Shown one piece after another: positions 47,201 to 59,200 of a stretch of 64,000 nt of DNA. Source of the DNA: Tetragonia tetragonoides. Taxonomy: Eukaryota; Streptophyta; Magnoliopsida; Caryophyllales; Aizoaceae. Position numbers and translations under genes: made by a program. How positions within the stretch are numbered: position 1 is the first letter of the stretch; each line of letters starts with the position of its first letter. The stretch spans positions 20,966,501-21,030,500 of the forward strand of contig CM076154.1 in assembly GCA_038025085.1 (NCBI GenBank). Direction: 5' to 3'. The notes under the pieces were generated by a model, which was given only the letters and a program-made list of their open reading frames with translations, made no database searches and was not told where the DNA came from.

Positions 47201-50200
47201 GTACATATGGGACACAGAAGGAAGTTGTTGTGGTGGTGTTTGTGTTTGGCTATCTTTTGGAGCCTGTGGCTGGAGAGGAACGCGAGAGTTTTTACTGGAT
47301 TGGTCAACCTGCTGGTTTTGTTTGGGATTGTGTAGTGTACTTAGCTGCATTGTGGGCCAAGACTGCTGGGGGTCTAAGGGGAGTGTCCCTTACGGATGTT
47401 CAGTGTCTTTGGAGTGATTGGATTTATTGTTAGATTTTTCTTTTTACATGTTGAGGACTCCTTGTCCTCTAACTTTGTATGGTTACTCTTTAATCTTTAG
47501 TGGAATTTTTTCTTATCTAAAAACAAGGTTCAGTGTTGGGTTGGGCAGGGGTAAGGACTAAGGAGAATAAGGTGTTCTGGTGATGCTGCTGTTCTAATGG
47601 TATTCTGGTGCATGTGTTAAAGCGGAACTCCCGTATATTCTCCTGGATTGGTCATCCACTCGAGTTTGTTACTGAGTGGTGTATTTTGTGTTGGCTAGAT
47701 AAGCAATGCTAACTTTATCTTCTTTGTCTGCCTCCCTCATTGCACTCCTTTGATCCATGGCTTGAAGAGCATTGACTAACTCTGTAAATGATGTTGTTGA
47801 AAGATCTTTAGAGTCTTCAACTGATGAGAGTTTTGACTCATACCTCGCCTGTCAACCACTCGTTGAGTAGGAAAATCTCCACCAAGCAGTTGAATTTGAT
47901 TGACAATAGACATGAGTGCGGTTCCATATTCTTTTGCACTCCCATTTTCTTCATCCTCCGCATCTCAAATTCTCTTTTGAGATTCAAAATTTCCATCAAC
48001 TTTGTTTCTACATTGCCTTCATACTCGTTTTTAAGCTTGTCCCACGCTTCTTTTGGTGACTCACAAGTCATTATACTTGTGAAAATTCCTTGTGACACAA
48101 CCGAATTGTGACACAACCGAATGTAAATAAGAGAGCGCCTTCGGTTTCCTTACCACTTCATCATATTTTTTTTGGGTAAATTACACTGAGGTATACTGAG
48201 GTTTGGCGAAATTGCAGAGAGGTATACCCACGTTTGACTAAATACATTGAGGTATGCTCTTGACCAATTTTTGACCGTTGACCAAAGTCAAACAAATTTT
48301 TGGACATAAATACCCCTAGTATACCTCATTGAAAGTTTATAAGAAAAATTTTGTGTAATGATTTCCCACTTACTTTGCACTGCATGCTCGTATATCTTTT
48401 GTTGATTGTGTCATATCGTGCTCAACTTTATTACCAAGATCGACATATAATTGGCATCAAACTCTCATAAGTTTAGTTCGATAGCTTTTTTTTTTGTGCA
48501 GACACACTATTAGACTAGAGGTCAAATTTGCATGATGAGAGAATTGTATAAATCGAGCCACAAATTTTATTAATCTGTGGTACAGTTCTCTCATTATCAA
48601 AAACTAAATAAAAAGGAAAAAAAAGTGGAAAATCATTGCACAATAAGTTTTTTAAAAAAACTTTCAATGAGGTATACTAGGGGTATTTATGTCCAAAAGT
48701 TAGTTTGACTTTGGTCCATGGTCAAAAAGTGGTCAGGAGTATACCTCAGTGTATTTATTCAAACGTGGGTATACCTCTCTGCAATTTCGCCAAACCTCAG
48801 TATATCTCAATGTAATTTACCCTATTTTTTTTTTGATTTAAAGTAGGATTTGCAGGAAGTGGGGTAGGGTTGACATCACTCTCAATTACCTCCCATACAT
48901 TCAAGGCTTTCAAATAGAATTTCATTTTGATTGTCCACGAATGATAACGGTGTCCGTCGAAATTTGGGAATGGTAGGAGAATAGTTGTTTGATGCCACAA
49001 CTCTGTCTTTCTTTTTATGATGGGGAACAATAAGGATTGAACCTGAAGCTCTGATACCAATTTGTTGGGAATGAAGGAGAGAGAGTTAAAAGCAAATACA
49101 ATGTTAATTAGTCTCCAAAAATAAATTAATTAAATATTTTATTAGTTTTTAGTGGTGGCTAGTTACTTCCTAACTCTTAGGAGTAATCTTAGTAGTGACT
49201 CTCTTGTTACGTTAGTCATTTGGTAGTGTTTGCAAAGTAGTTATCAAGTGGGTCTTTGGATGCTTATTTATTTATTAGTCATTAACTTAATGGTCATTTA
49301 TTAATTATTCTAGGCATTAACTTAGATAATGGCTAGTACAGTTCCTAATAAATAGGATTCTTAGCATTATCTGAATAGACTTTGTGTAATTGTGATTTAA
49401 TTGGAATGAAAGCAAGCAGCATTTAATCACTGATATTGTATTTGCTTTTAACTCTCTCTCCTTCATTCCCAACAAATTGGTATCAGAGCTTCAGGTTCAC
49501 ACCTTTTTTATCCCCACCATAAAAAGAAAGAGAAAGGGTTATGGCATCAAACAACTATTCTCCTACCTTTCCCAATTTCAATGGAGCATAAATTAACAAA
49601 ACCATCTGACATATGTGACTCTTGAAGGAAATCTTTATTCTAGCGGTTCCCATGGTCAGTAATTGTTTGGTGGGTTATTTTTGTGCTGTAGTATGTGCTT
49701 GAAGCATGCATAAAAATCTGTCATGGAGGTGTGTAACCCAATTTTCTTTCATCAAAAGCCAACTGAGTGGATCAAGCAAGTTTTTCTGTTTTTGCATGTT
49801 TGAGCTGTAACTGTTGTCAATATGCCCTTCAGACCTTTAAAATATGTTATTGAGTCTCGTATTCTGCATTTTCACTCTGCTGATGAAATTTTTAGAGAAG
49901 CTATGGTTTGATCAACAGCTTAATTAGCATGAATTTTTGACTAGAGCAACTATTCTTTTACTTGCAGTGGTGCCTTTGCCATCTCCATTTCATTGCTGGT
50001 CTGCTTTAAACTTCTCCGTTGCTCAGGTGGACGCTACGATGGGTTTAGTGCATGCATTTAACCTAGGGGAAACAAATGTTATAGTGGAGGACACCAGAGT
50101 TGCTGGACATGTACAAATATCATCTTTGAATGTTGTCCTGCCAGATCATTTATCTTTATACTTATTACCACTATCTACATCTGGTGATCCGATTGAGGTA

Positions 50201-53200
50201 ATAGAATCTACGCTGTCAAATGCACGTTGGTATGTCGTTTCCGGCCGGAGGTACCTCATTGAATTAAAAGTTTTTGCTCAAGGTTCTAGTACTCCAGAAG
50301 TTTATATTACAAAGGTATCCACACAGCCACACTTCTGTAATTCGCTTTTGTATTTAATGCTGGAAAACTTTCTAATTCCCTTTGCAGTTGCTTTTGTTTA
50401 GGCATGTTTGCATGTGAGTGACAACACTTTTTATTCATCAACATTCATCAACATTACCCCAGTGCCTCCAAAGAGGCTCCCGCCTAGGCAGGGTAAAGGG
50501 GGTCGGTTGTACGCAGCCTCACCCCTGTGAGGGTCTCGCAGAGAGGCTGTTTCCGTTTGACCCGAGATCCGAAGTGCGACAACCATCGACAACTTCACAA
50601 TAAATAAGAAGTGCTAACAGTTTTATGAGCCATTTTGCTTTAGTCCATTACATTGTGAAGCCAACACTTTATCTGCCACACAAATGCTAAGATTTTGGTT
50701 TCTCTCCTAATTACTTGTGTCCCATTGTACTAGATGATCACATAGAATCCTCGAATTGCTGCCTTTTAGTGTTATGGATACCCTTTTTCAAAAGGCTTAT
50801 TAGTTTTAATGGGCATTGAGGTTATCCTAACTAAAATTTGTCTGTTTGACATGCTGATGATCCTTTTACTTCCTTATGAATGTGTGGAGCACTCCATTAT
50901 CTTAAACCTTTCAATTTTATTTTCCAATCCCACAAATTTTCTTGGCATGTGTTGATTGGGCTAGTGTTTCACTCCAATGCAGAATGAAGATGTTAAATTA
51001 TACTATGATCAGCCAAAGCACTGGAAGAATTTTCCTGTACCGGATAGTACTGCGGTCAAGTATGGTTGGCAGAATACAAGAATCATTGATGCAACTACAC
51101 AAGGACTTGGAGAGTTGTCAGCGTCTTTAACTTATTCAGCTGGGCATCCTGAAGCAAAGGAGGTGATGTTTCACGAACTTGTATTTTGTGTTGTATATAT
51201 ATATACTTTATATTTACGTTTGTAGAGAGTCTAGAGAGAGAAAGTGCGAGAGAATGAGAGTTAGTCTGTAGGTCACCGGAGAACTTCCTTCTCACCGGTG
51301 GTGAGAGGGCTCTGGGAGCCTGTTAACTTTCAAATTACTATCTTTTTGCTTTCTCTTTTCAAAGGTGTGATTTAATCATGGTAATTCAGTTTGCAGCGGA
51401 CAGGAAGACCTTTTCCTTACAGTTTGATGGACATTATTTTCGTTTAACAGAGTTTACTAGAAGTAACAGGTTTGAGATCAATATGAGGAAGGAGGAGTTT
51501 CAATGGTGGGTGAATTCGGTACTCTCACTGTGGAGAGGGGATGCTCATGATCAATGGCTACGTAAGCATGTGGGCAATGGGTATATTCTGGTTCTGCGGA
51601 TTTCGGAGAATAATGGAGGCCGGTTCTTCCTGTTCGAAAAGGTTCCATATGATCGCCGGCCAGTGTCAATTCGGGTGCCGGAGGGTATACGAGGTGCAGG
51701 TGGGCAGCTATGGTGGATGCAATTCAGAGAGCTCAGGGGGGTCGGGGTTCGGTTAATCATCTTGCCGTTCCTCGCATTCCATGTTGCTTGCAGTGTGGAT
51801 CGACGAACATCAGTTGGAATGGAGTGGTTGGGGATTCACCGGCGATGTCGAACTCTGGTTCTATGTTACCTGGTGATCGGAGAAGGGAGAAAGCGCCGGA
51901 GTTGTGTGAGGGAACTGGTAACGGTTTAGCTAATTTTGGCAGGCACGAGTTTGTTGCGCGTGATTCTCGCTGGAGTGAGCTGGGTCGTAGCCGAGTTAAT
52001 GGGAAAGATTTACAAACACGTGGTTTTTCAAATTTAGGAGGGGCTTTAGCTTTTTCTAGACTTGGGCCAGGGCCTTCACATTCTTTTGGGAGTCAACAGG
52101 CCCATGGGAGGAGGTTTAATTCTCAGTCGACTTTTAGGCCCACAAGGTTTAGAATGTCAGAGGGTGTCCAGCAGGTTAATAAAAAGCAGCCCACTAATGT
52201 TGAGCATACGGGTTCTCGAGCTCGGGGTATTGGGCCAACTTCAGGGCCGCGTACCTCAGGTCAGATCAAGCCCCAGATAATAATTCTGGGGTGCTCGATG
52301 GTCGCGACAAGGCAGCTGCCTCTACCACGGTGAATCATGGGGGCCGGGGACCACCACCGCCGGTGTACTCAGGGCGGCGAAGGACTCCCAAGGTGGCGGA
52401 ATTTTCCGGCGACCCACGTGGAGGGTTCAAATGGGTCCGGCGAAGCAAGAAAAGTGGGCCAGGAGCTTCGGCTTCCGGTTCTGGCGCCGTGGGTCAGCTG
52501 GCGATGCTACGGAATCAAGGTCCTCCTGCGGTTCAAACTGGAGATGCTACGGCAGCTCCGGGACACTCAAATCTGGGCCCGCAGGTTCCGGCCAGTGGTT
52601 TCCTAGCTGGAGTTGGGGGTGGCGGTGATACCCCTGGTGAAGCTAGAATGGGTGTAGTGAATAGGAGTGCAGGGGGTGAGCGTGAGGCTGTAAGTTTGGG
52701 TCTACCGGCGACAGAAGGCCCTGCGGGTGCGGGGGGGAGCCAGTGGCGGGTGAAGGGCCACGGCTGCCGGAGGAGCAGCCAACTGATGGGGGAGGGTCGC
52801 CGGAGGCGGTTCAGACCGGCGAATCCTCTGACGGTGGTGAAAAGACAGGGGGTGGAACTTTTGGGGGGCCTGTTTATGCACCAGTTAGTTGGGTTTTGAC
52901 TGGGTCTCCGATTTTGGAGCCTGTGATGACTGGTGACGTGGGGGGCGTTGTGGGGGAGGGCTTGGTTGTGACAAGGGAGGCTGAAACTTTGTCGGGAGGT
53001 GTTGGGCAGGAGGTGCAACATCCTGTTGTGCCTTCAACGTCCTCACAGGGGGGTTTTTTGAAAGAGTTGTGTCTAGTTGGGTCTTGGCTGGCAGCGGTGG
53101 GAGCACGAGCTCAATGGGCAGCTCAGCGGGATGTTCCTGTTTTAGAGGCAGAGGCGCGTTTGAGGAGAGATCTTCGTGTTGATCATGTTACTCAGAGCTC

Positions 53201-56200
53201 TCTTTTGTGGGGGTCGGGATTTGATGTTGATGAGGATGATCTCCTTAGCTCTCTTGATGGCGATGAGGATTTGCTTTTGGATAGTCTTAGGGAATTTTAT
53301 GACAAGGAGGTGGAGGAGATAGAGGAGGTGAATTTGTTTAATGCTGAGATGGTTCGGGGTGTGACGACGCAGCAGATCCCGGGGCCCATTCACAGTGTTC
53401 CTTTGCCTTGTGTGCTGAGGATACCAGGGCGCGTGCCCAAGAGGACCTTTCTACTTCCTTTTCCCCTTTACCCTTTTATTCTCTTTTTGTTGCTACCCCC
53501 CAAAAAGCACCTGCTTGTTCTATTGCTGACCAGATGTTATCTGCTAATGTTTTTTCAGGTGCAAGCGGTGGAGATGGGGTTGTTGGGCAGGGCGTAACGC
53601 CAGTTCTGTCGATAGCGCCGGAAGTTTCTGTTGCTCCGGTGTGCCATGGGGAGTCAGAGAGGCCGGGGGGACGGTTGTGACCATTCCACCATTGGTGGGT
53701 GAGAGGGACGACCGAGACCCTCAGTCTCTTCTTCGTGATCTTGATTTTCGGGTTGTTGGTACTTCAGGTCAGGTAGCTAATGTACAGGTGTCTTCGAGGG
53801 GACCTCCCTCTCGGAGAAACAGGGTTGGCATTAGGGAGCTTCGGGGTCTTGAGACGACCCTTAAGTATGGGGAAGGGGGGAGTCGTAGGTCTAGGGGTAT
53901 CGGTGGTTTTAGATGAAGATTTTGAGTTGGAATGTCAATGGTCTGGGGATGGTAGAGAAACGTAGTCTAGTGCAGGAAGTTGTCAGTCGGGCGTCTCCGG
54001 ATGTGGTGATGTTTCAGGAGACGAAGGGTGAGGGAGTGGATTCTTTTTTTGTTCGAAGTCTTTGGGAGGCAGGGTCTAAGGATTGGGTTTGTTTGCCTTC
54101 TGTAGGAGCGTCGGGGGGTATTCTTATTGCTTGGGATACCCGTTTTGCGTCTCGAGTTGAGTCTCATTTTGGGCATTTTACTGTGTCGGTTCTGTTGAGT
54201 GTTCGTGGGAGGGGTGATTGGTGGGTGTCTTCTGTGTATGGCCCGTGTGGGGTTGCTGACCGTGAGTCGTTTTGGGAGTAGTTGGCGGCTCTTGCTGGTC
54301 TCTGTTCCCCTAGATGGATTATTGGGGTTGACTTTAATGTGATCCGTCATGCGGGGGAACGACGTGGTAGGGGGTTGACTGGGGGTATGATTGAGTTTGA
54401 TTCCTTTATCAGGGAGTTCGCCCTTCGCGATTTGCCTCTAGATAATGCTCAGTTTACTTGGGGTGTGAGCGGGAGGTGGGATGTAGCCTCTCGGATTGAT
54501 AGGTTCCTTGTTACGAATGATTTTGAGGATGAGTTTCCATCTTTGGTACAGGAGATCCTGCCCCGTTCGTGTTCTGATCATTTTCCCCTTGTCTTACATT
54601 CTGCTCCCATTCAGTGGGGCCCGACCGCTTTCCGCTTTGAGAATATGTGGTGCTCCCACGCGTAGTTTGGGGTTAAGATTCGGGATTGGTGGGCGGAGTG
54701 TGAGGTTGAGGGCTGGAGGGGGTACTGTTTCATGAGGAGGTTGAGGTTTGTTAAGGAACGTTTGAAAGTTTGGAATAAGGAGACTTTTGGAGATGTGCGG
54801 GTGCGAAAGGGGGAGATCCTTAAGGAGATTTTGGTGATAGATCGGACTTTGAGCGAGGAGGGCCATGATGAGGGGTTGCTGAGGAAGAGTGTTGATTTGA
54901 AAAATAGTCTAGAGGAGGTTTTGCTAAAGGAAAGGCAGAGTCAGCGTCAGAAGATGAAGGGGAGATGGACGAAGGAGGGGGATGTGAGTTCTAGGTTATT
55001 CTTTAAAGTAGTTAATGGGAGGCGGAGGAGGAGTTTTGTTCGGGAGTTGGAGACTGATGATGGTGAGCGTGTGACTGATGTGAGTAGGATTAGTGACGAG
55101 ATTACAGCTTTCTACAAGGGTCTTTTTGAGGAAGAAGTGATTGATAGACCGATGTTGGAGGGAGTTGAGTGGTCCCCTATTACGCCATTGCTTTGGGACT
55201 GGCTTGAGCGCCCTTTTGAGTTAGAGGAGATACGGGCAGCGGTGTTTAGGATGGATCGAGAGAAAGCCCCGGGGCCGGATGGATTCACTATGGCCTATTA
55301 CCAGGATTGCTGGGAGGTCATCAAGGAGGATCTGCTTGGGGTTTTTACTGAGTTTCATGCCACAGGGGTGATTGGGAAGAGTATGAACTCTAATTTTATC
55401 ACCCTCGTCCCTAAGAAGGATCGGTCGATTAAGGTGAGGATTTTAGGCCTATTAGCTTAGTCACCAGCGTCTATAAGATTTTAACTAAGGTCCTGTCTAT
55501 TAGACTTGGGGCGGTTTTGACTGGGACTATCTCGGCTGCCCAGAGCGCTTTTGTGGAGGGTCGCCAGATCATTGATGCAGCATTGGTAGCTAATGAGGTG
55601 GTTGATGGTGCTCGCCGGAATAACCACTCTGGGATTGTTTTTAAGTTGGACTTTGAGAAAGCTTATGATCGAGTTAGTTGGGGTTTTTTGGATCGCGTCT
55701 TAGATAGGAAGGGCTTCGGGGGGCGTTGGCGCACCTGGATAAGGGGTTGTTTGTCCAACGCTAGTTTTTCTGTCCTTGTTAATGGGGCGGCGCGTGACTG
55801 GTTTACTTCGTCACGTGGTTTGCGCCAGGGGGATCCCCTTTCCCCTTTTCTATTCACCCTTGTCGTTGATGTTCTTGGCCGAATGTTGGATAGGGGAGTG
55901 GAGCGGGGGCTTGTTGAGGGATTTCGGGTGGGTCGGGAAAGGGTTTGTGTTTCCCACCTGCAGTTTGCCGATGATACGATCCTCTTCCTTTCGGCTGAAG
56001 CCGAAGGTTTTAAGAGGGTACTTACGCTCTTACAAGTTTTTGAGGTTGTGTCGGGGATGAGAATTAATCTGTCTAAGTGTAGTTTGGCGGGGGTCAACGT
56101 GAGGGAAGATGTTCTGAACTCCCTGCCTGGTCTAGTGGGTTGTCAGGTTCAGCGCTTACTTATTTGGGGGTGCCCCTTGGGGGTAATCCCATCGGTTTCC

Positions 56201-59200
56201 TTTTGGGAACCGGTGGTGTCTAGAGTGGCTAAGCGTCTAGATGGTTGGAAAGGGGTGTATTTCTCTTTGGGGAGGAGGATCACTATTTTACATTCCTGCC
56301 TAGCTAGCATCCCTCTTTACTACCTTTCCCTTTTTAAAATTCCTGTTAGTGTAGCTAATAGGATTGAGAGGATGATGAGGGACTTTCTTTGGTCGGGGGC
56401 TGGAGCGGGTAAGAGAGATCATTTGGTCAGTTGGGACCATGTTTGCCGGCCGAAAACTGAGGGGGGCTTGGGTTTTGGTAGGTTGGTGTCCAAAAACATT
56501 TCGCTAGTGGGTAAGTGGTTATGGCGTTTTCCCCTAGAATCTGACTCCCTATGGCACCGAGTTATCAGAAGCAAGTACGGTCTTCAGCATAATGGGTGGG
56601 ACGCGCAAGCCAGCTCCACTGTCTCCCATGCTTGCCCTTGGAAGTTCGTTTCCCAGGTATCGTCTTTATTCTTTCCCCTGGTCAGGTATAATGTGGGTAA
56701 TGGTCAACGGGTTCGGTTCTGGGAAGATGTGTGGAATGGTGAAACTCCTTTCTCTTCTACATATCCGCGAGTTTTTCGTTTGTTCACTCTTCACGGGGCG
56801 CCTGTGGCTGATTTTTACTCAGAGGTTGGTGGTTCCTGGGACTTACACCTTCGACGACCACCCCGCGATATAGAAATGGAGGAACTCGTTTCCCTCCTGG
56901 GTGTCCTCCACACTAGGCTTCTCGTCCCTAGGGACGATTCTCGGACTTGGATTGGGGACTCCTCTGGGGTTTTCTCTTCCAAGTCCTTCCTCCATCATCT
57001 TAGCCTTCCGTCACAGTTTCCACATTTTCCCCTTTCCTCTTATATTTGGAAGTCCAAGGTTCCTCTGAAGGTTCGTGCTTTTGTGTGGAATTTGGTGCTT
57101 GGTAAGGTGAACACTAGTGATATGGTGCAACGGCGGAGGCCACATATGTGTCTTCTTCCCAGCATGTGTGTGATGTGTCGGCAAGACGGAGAGAGTTGTT
57201 TGCATTTGTTTGTGATGTGTAATTTTGCGAGGGCCTTGTGGCATAGGTTGTTGTGTGGGGAGCCTTTTGTGTGCCCTGCTACTGTCGGGCAATTCCTACA
57301 GATGCGATTTTCTGCTATGCGGAGGGGGAAGGAGGGTAGGATGTTGTGGCGGTGTGCCTGTTTAGCTATTCTTTGGTGCACTTGGTTAGAGAGGAACTCG
57401 AGGATTTTCTCTGACGCGGGAAAGAGTATCGATTTAGTTTGGGAACATATAGTTTATTTGGCATCCCTTTGGGCGTAGGCGGCTGGTGCCTTCAAGGGGG
57501 TGCCACTGACGGATTCAACGCCATTGGCGTGATTTGTAGATACTTTATTTTTGTTCTTTGAGGATACCTTATCCTCCATTTTGTATTCTTTCACTAGTTG
57601 ATTAATAAAAATTTTCTCTTATCTAAAAAAACTTTATATTTACGTTTGTGATAAAAACCATTTTCAACGCCATTAGTCCATTACCAACCTTATACTTAAC
57701 CAAAAGAAAAAAAGAGGTAACCTAAGTTGTGAATTTCCAGAGCCTCATGTAGGAAGCATATGGGTATTGCTAAAGTAACCCAAGGATTCATTAAAGGCTA
57801 TACCTGTTACCTACTTCTAAGGGGAGATGTTTTTAGGCAGAATACTCCCAGAACCCAATGTGCGCCTTTGGTTTATAGACTGAGTCCAAGATGGTAGCTT
57901 GTCTCTTCTCCCACCTCCACTAAAGGAAATTCCTCCCAAGTCCTAACTTCCTATAGCTTATTAGTTGCATCTCAGATACTATGGTGATAGTAGACAAGCA
58001 ATATTGGTAATATTAATATAGTACTCCTTATGATTATTATGTTTTAGATAAAAGAGAAAGTATATATTAATGATACTTAATGTACAGCAATAATGAGGAT
58101 TAGGTACCTCTCGAAAAAAACATTTACAAATTGGCCCACATAGGTTGGACCTCAGAAACAGTGTAGCCCCGATAGGACCGCGCTACTCTAGCCATAAAGA
58201 AGCTAAGTCTGAGTCTGACCTTCTCCCAAAGCATCATAGGAGAAACTGAAACCTCATTAAACAGATGGAAACATTCCTCTCCAACTAAATACACTATATA
58301 ATTGTAAAAAAGGCATTGCATCATAACAAGTTCTCCTTCCCACCCCTAAAACCCAAAAACCGCTTATGTAAAAACGCCTCAACCAAAGAAGGCGGAACCC
58401 ACAGCTCTCCAAACAACATAGTCCAAGTGTCTCAAAGTTTCACTGTCTCACAGCCAGCCTGGGACAGCAAGTAGATATCCAAGTAGATATCTGGTAGCAT
58501 AGTCACCCCCATCCTCTTCTGCCTCAAATCAGTTGTGTTAACCCTATCAAGCACCAGAGTCCACACAAACCCCCTTCACCTATAGGGACACCTTTTTCTT
58601 TCAAATAAAAGTCGCTAAAGGAAATTGAGGAAGGGGAGCCCCAAGCACCGGAGAAAGGACCTACAAGAGAACTCCCCCGAAGGGTCTCCAACCCACCTCC
58701 TAGAGTCATCTAAAATACAAAGCTGGACCAAGTCCAAAAGTTCCGAAAGAGAAGTAAGCTCCTGCATCTCCTTATCATGAGGTGGTCGACGAAGATGTAA
58801 ATTTCATGATACACTGCCTCGAGAAGAAATAGACAACTCAGCATGAAGAGTGGATAACTGTAATAGCGGAGGGAACTCGTACTAAAGAGTGATCACCTCG
58901 CCAAGTATCCTCCGAAATTCAAATACGCAAGCCGCTCATATAAATTAAGCCTCCGTTCCACAAAATGACCTATAAGTCCAAGCAGAACCTATTCAGTACT
59001 CCCTCCGTCCCATACTATAAGTCGTTTAAGATTTTTGCACACGAATTAAGAAAGTTATTAAATAGTCTCAATTCCACCAAAAATAATTAAACTTGACTAG
59101 TTTACCCCTTGACTTTGTATTTAGCAAAAAGTGAGTAATTAATGAGGTAATGTGAAAAAAGGGTAGGGCGGGCAAAAAAAAAAAAGCTTTGTTGGAACTC

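Larger units (their letters stand above)
51224..57630 (+). mobile_element. Full-length L1-type LINE in GP210 intron 6
   Basis: The insertion is bordered by the 19-bp duplication ACTTTATATTTACGTTTGT at 51205-51223 and 57631-57649. It has a short 5' UTR, ORF1, ORF2, a 3' UTR and the tail TTCTCTTATCTAAAAAA. It is much more GC-rich than the surrounding intron. ORF1 and ORF2 both carry disruptive mutations, so it is not active now. It is in the sense direction of GP210. Confidence 0.93.

Noticed and set aside
47061..47433. Two plus-strand Cys/Gly-rich frames in GP210 intron 4
   Set aside because: They are parts of the zf-RVT and 3' region of a truncated LINE, not a new small protein.
52533..53106. 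Long Pro-rich minus-strand frames within the LINE ORF1
   Set aside because: They arise from antisense of GC-rich Gly/Pro-coding DNA; no start context or motif supports them.
55663..56097. 144-residue minus-strand frame opposite the LINE RT
   Set aside because: It is an antisense shadow of the RT domain with no domain of its own.
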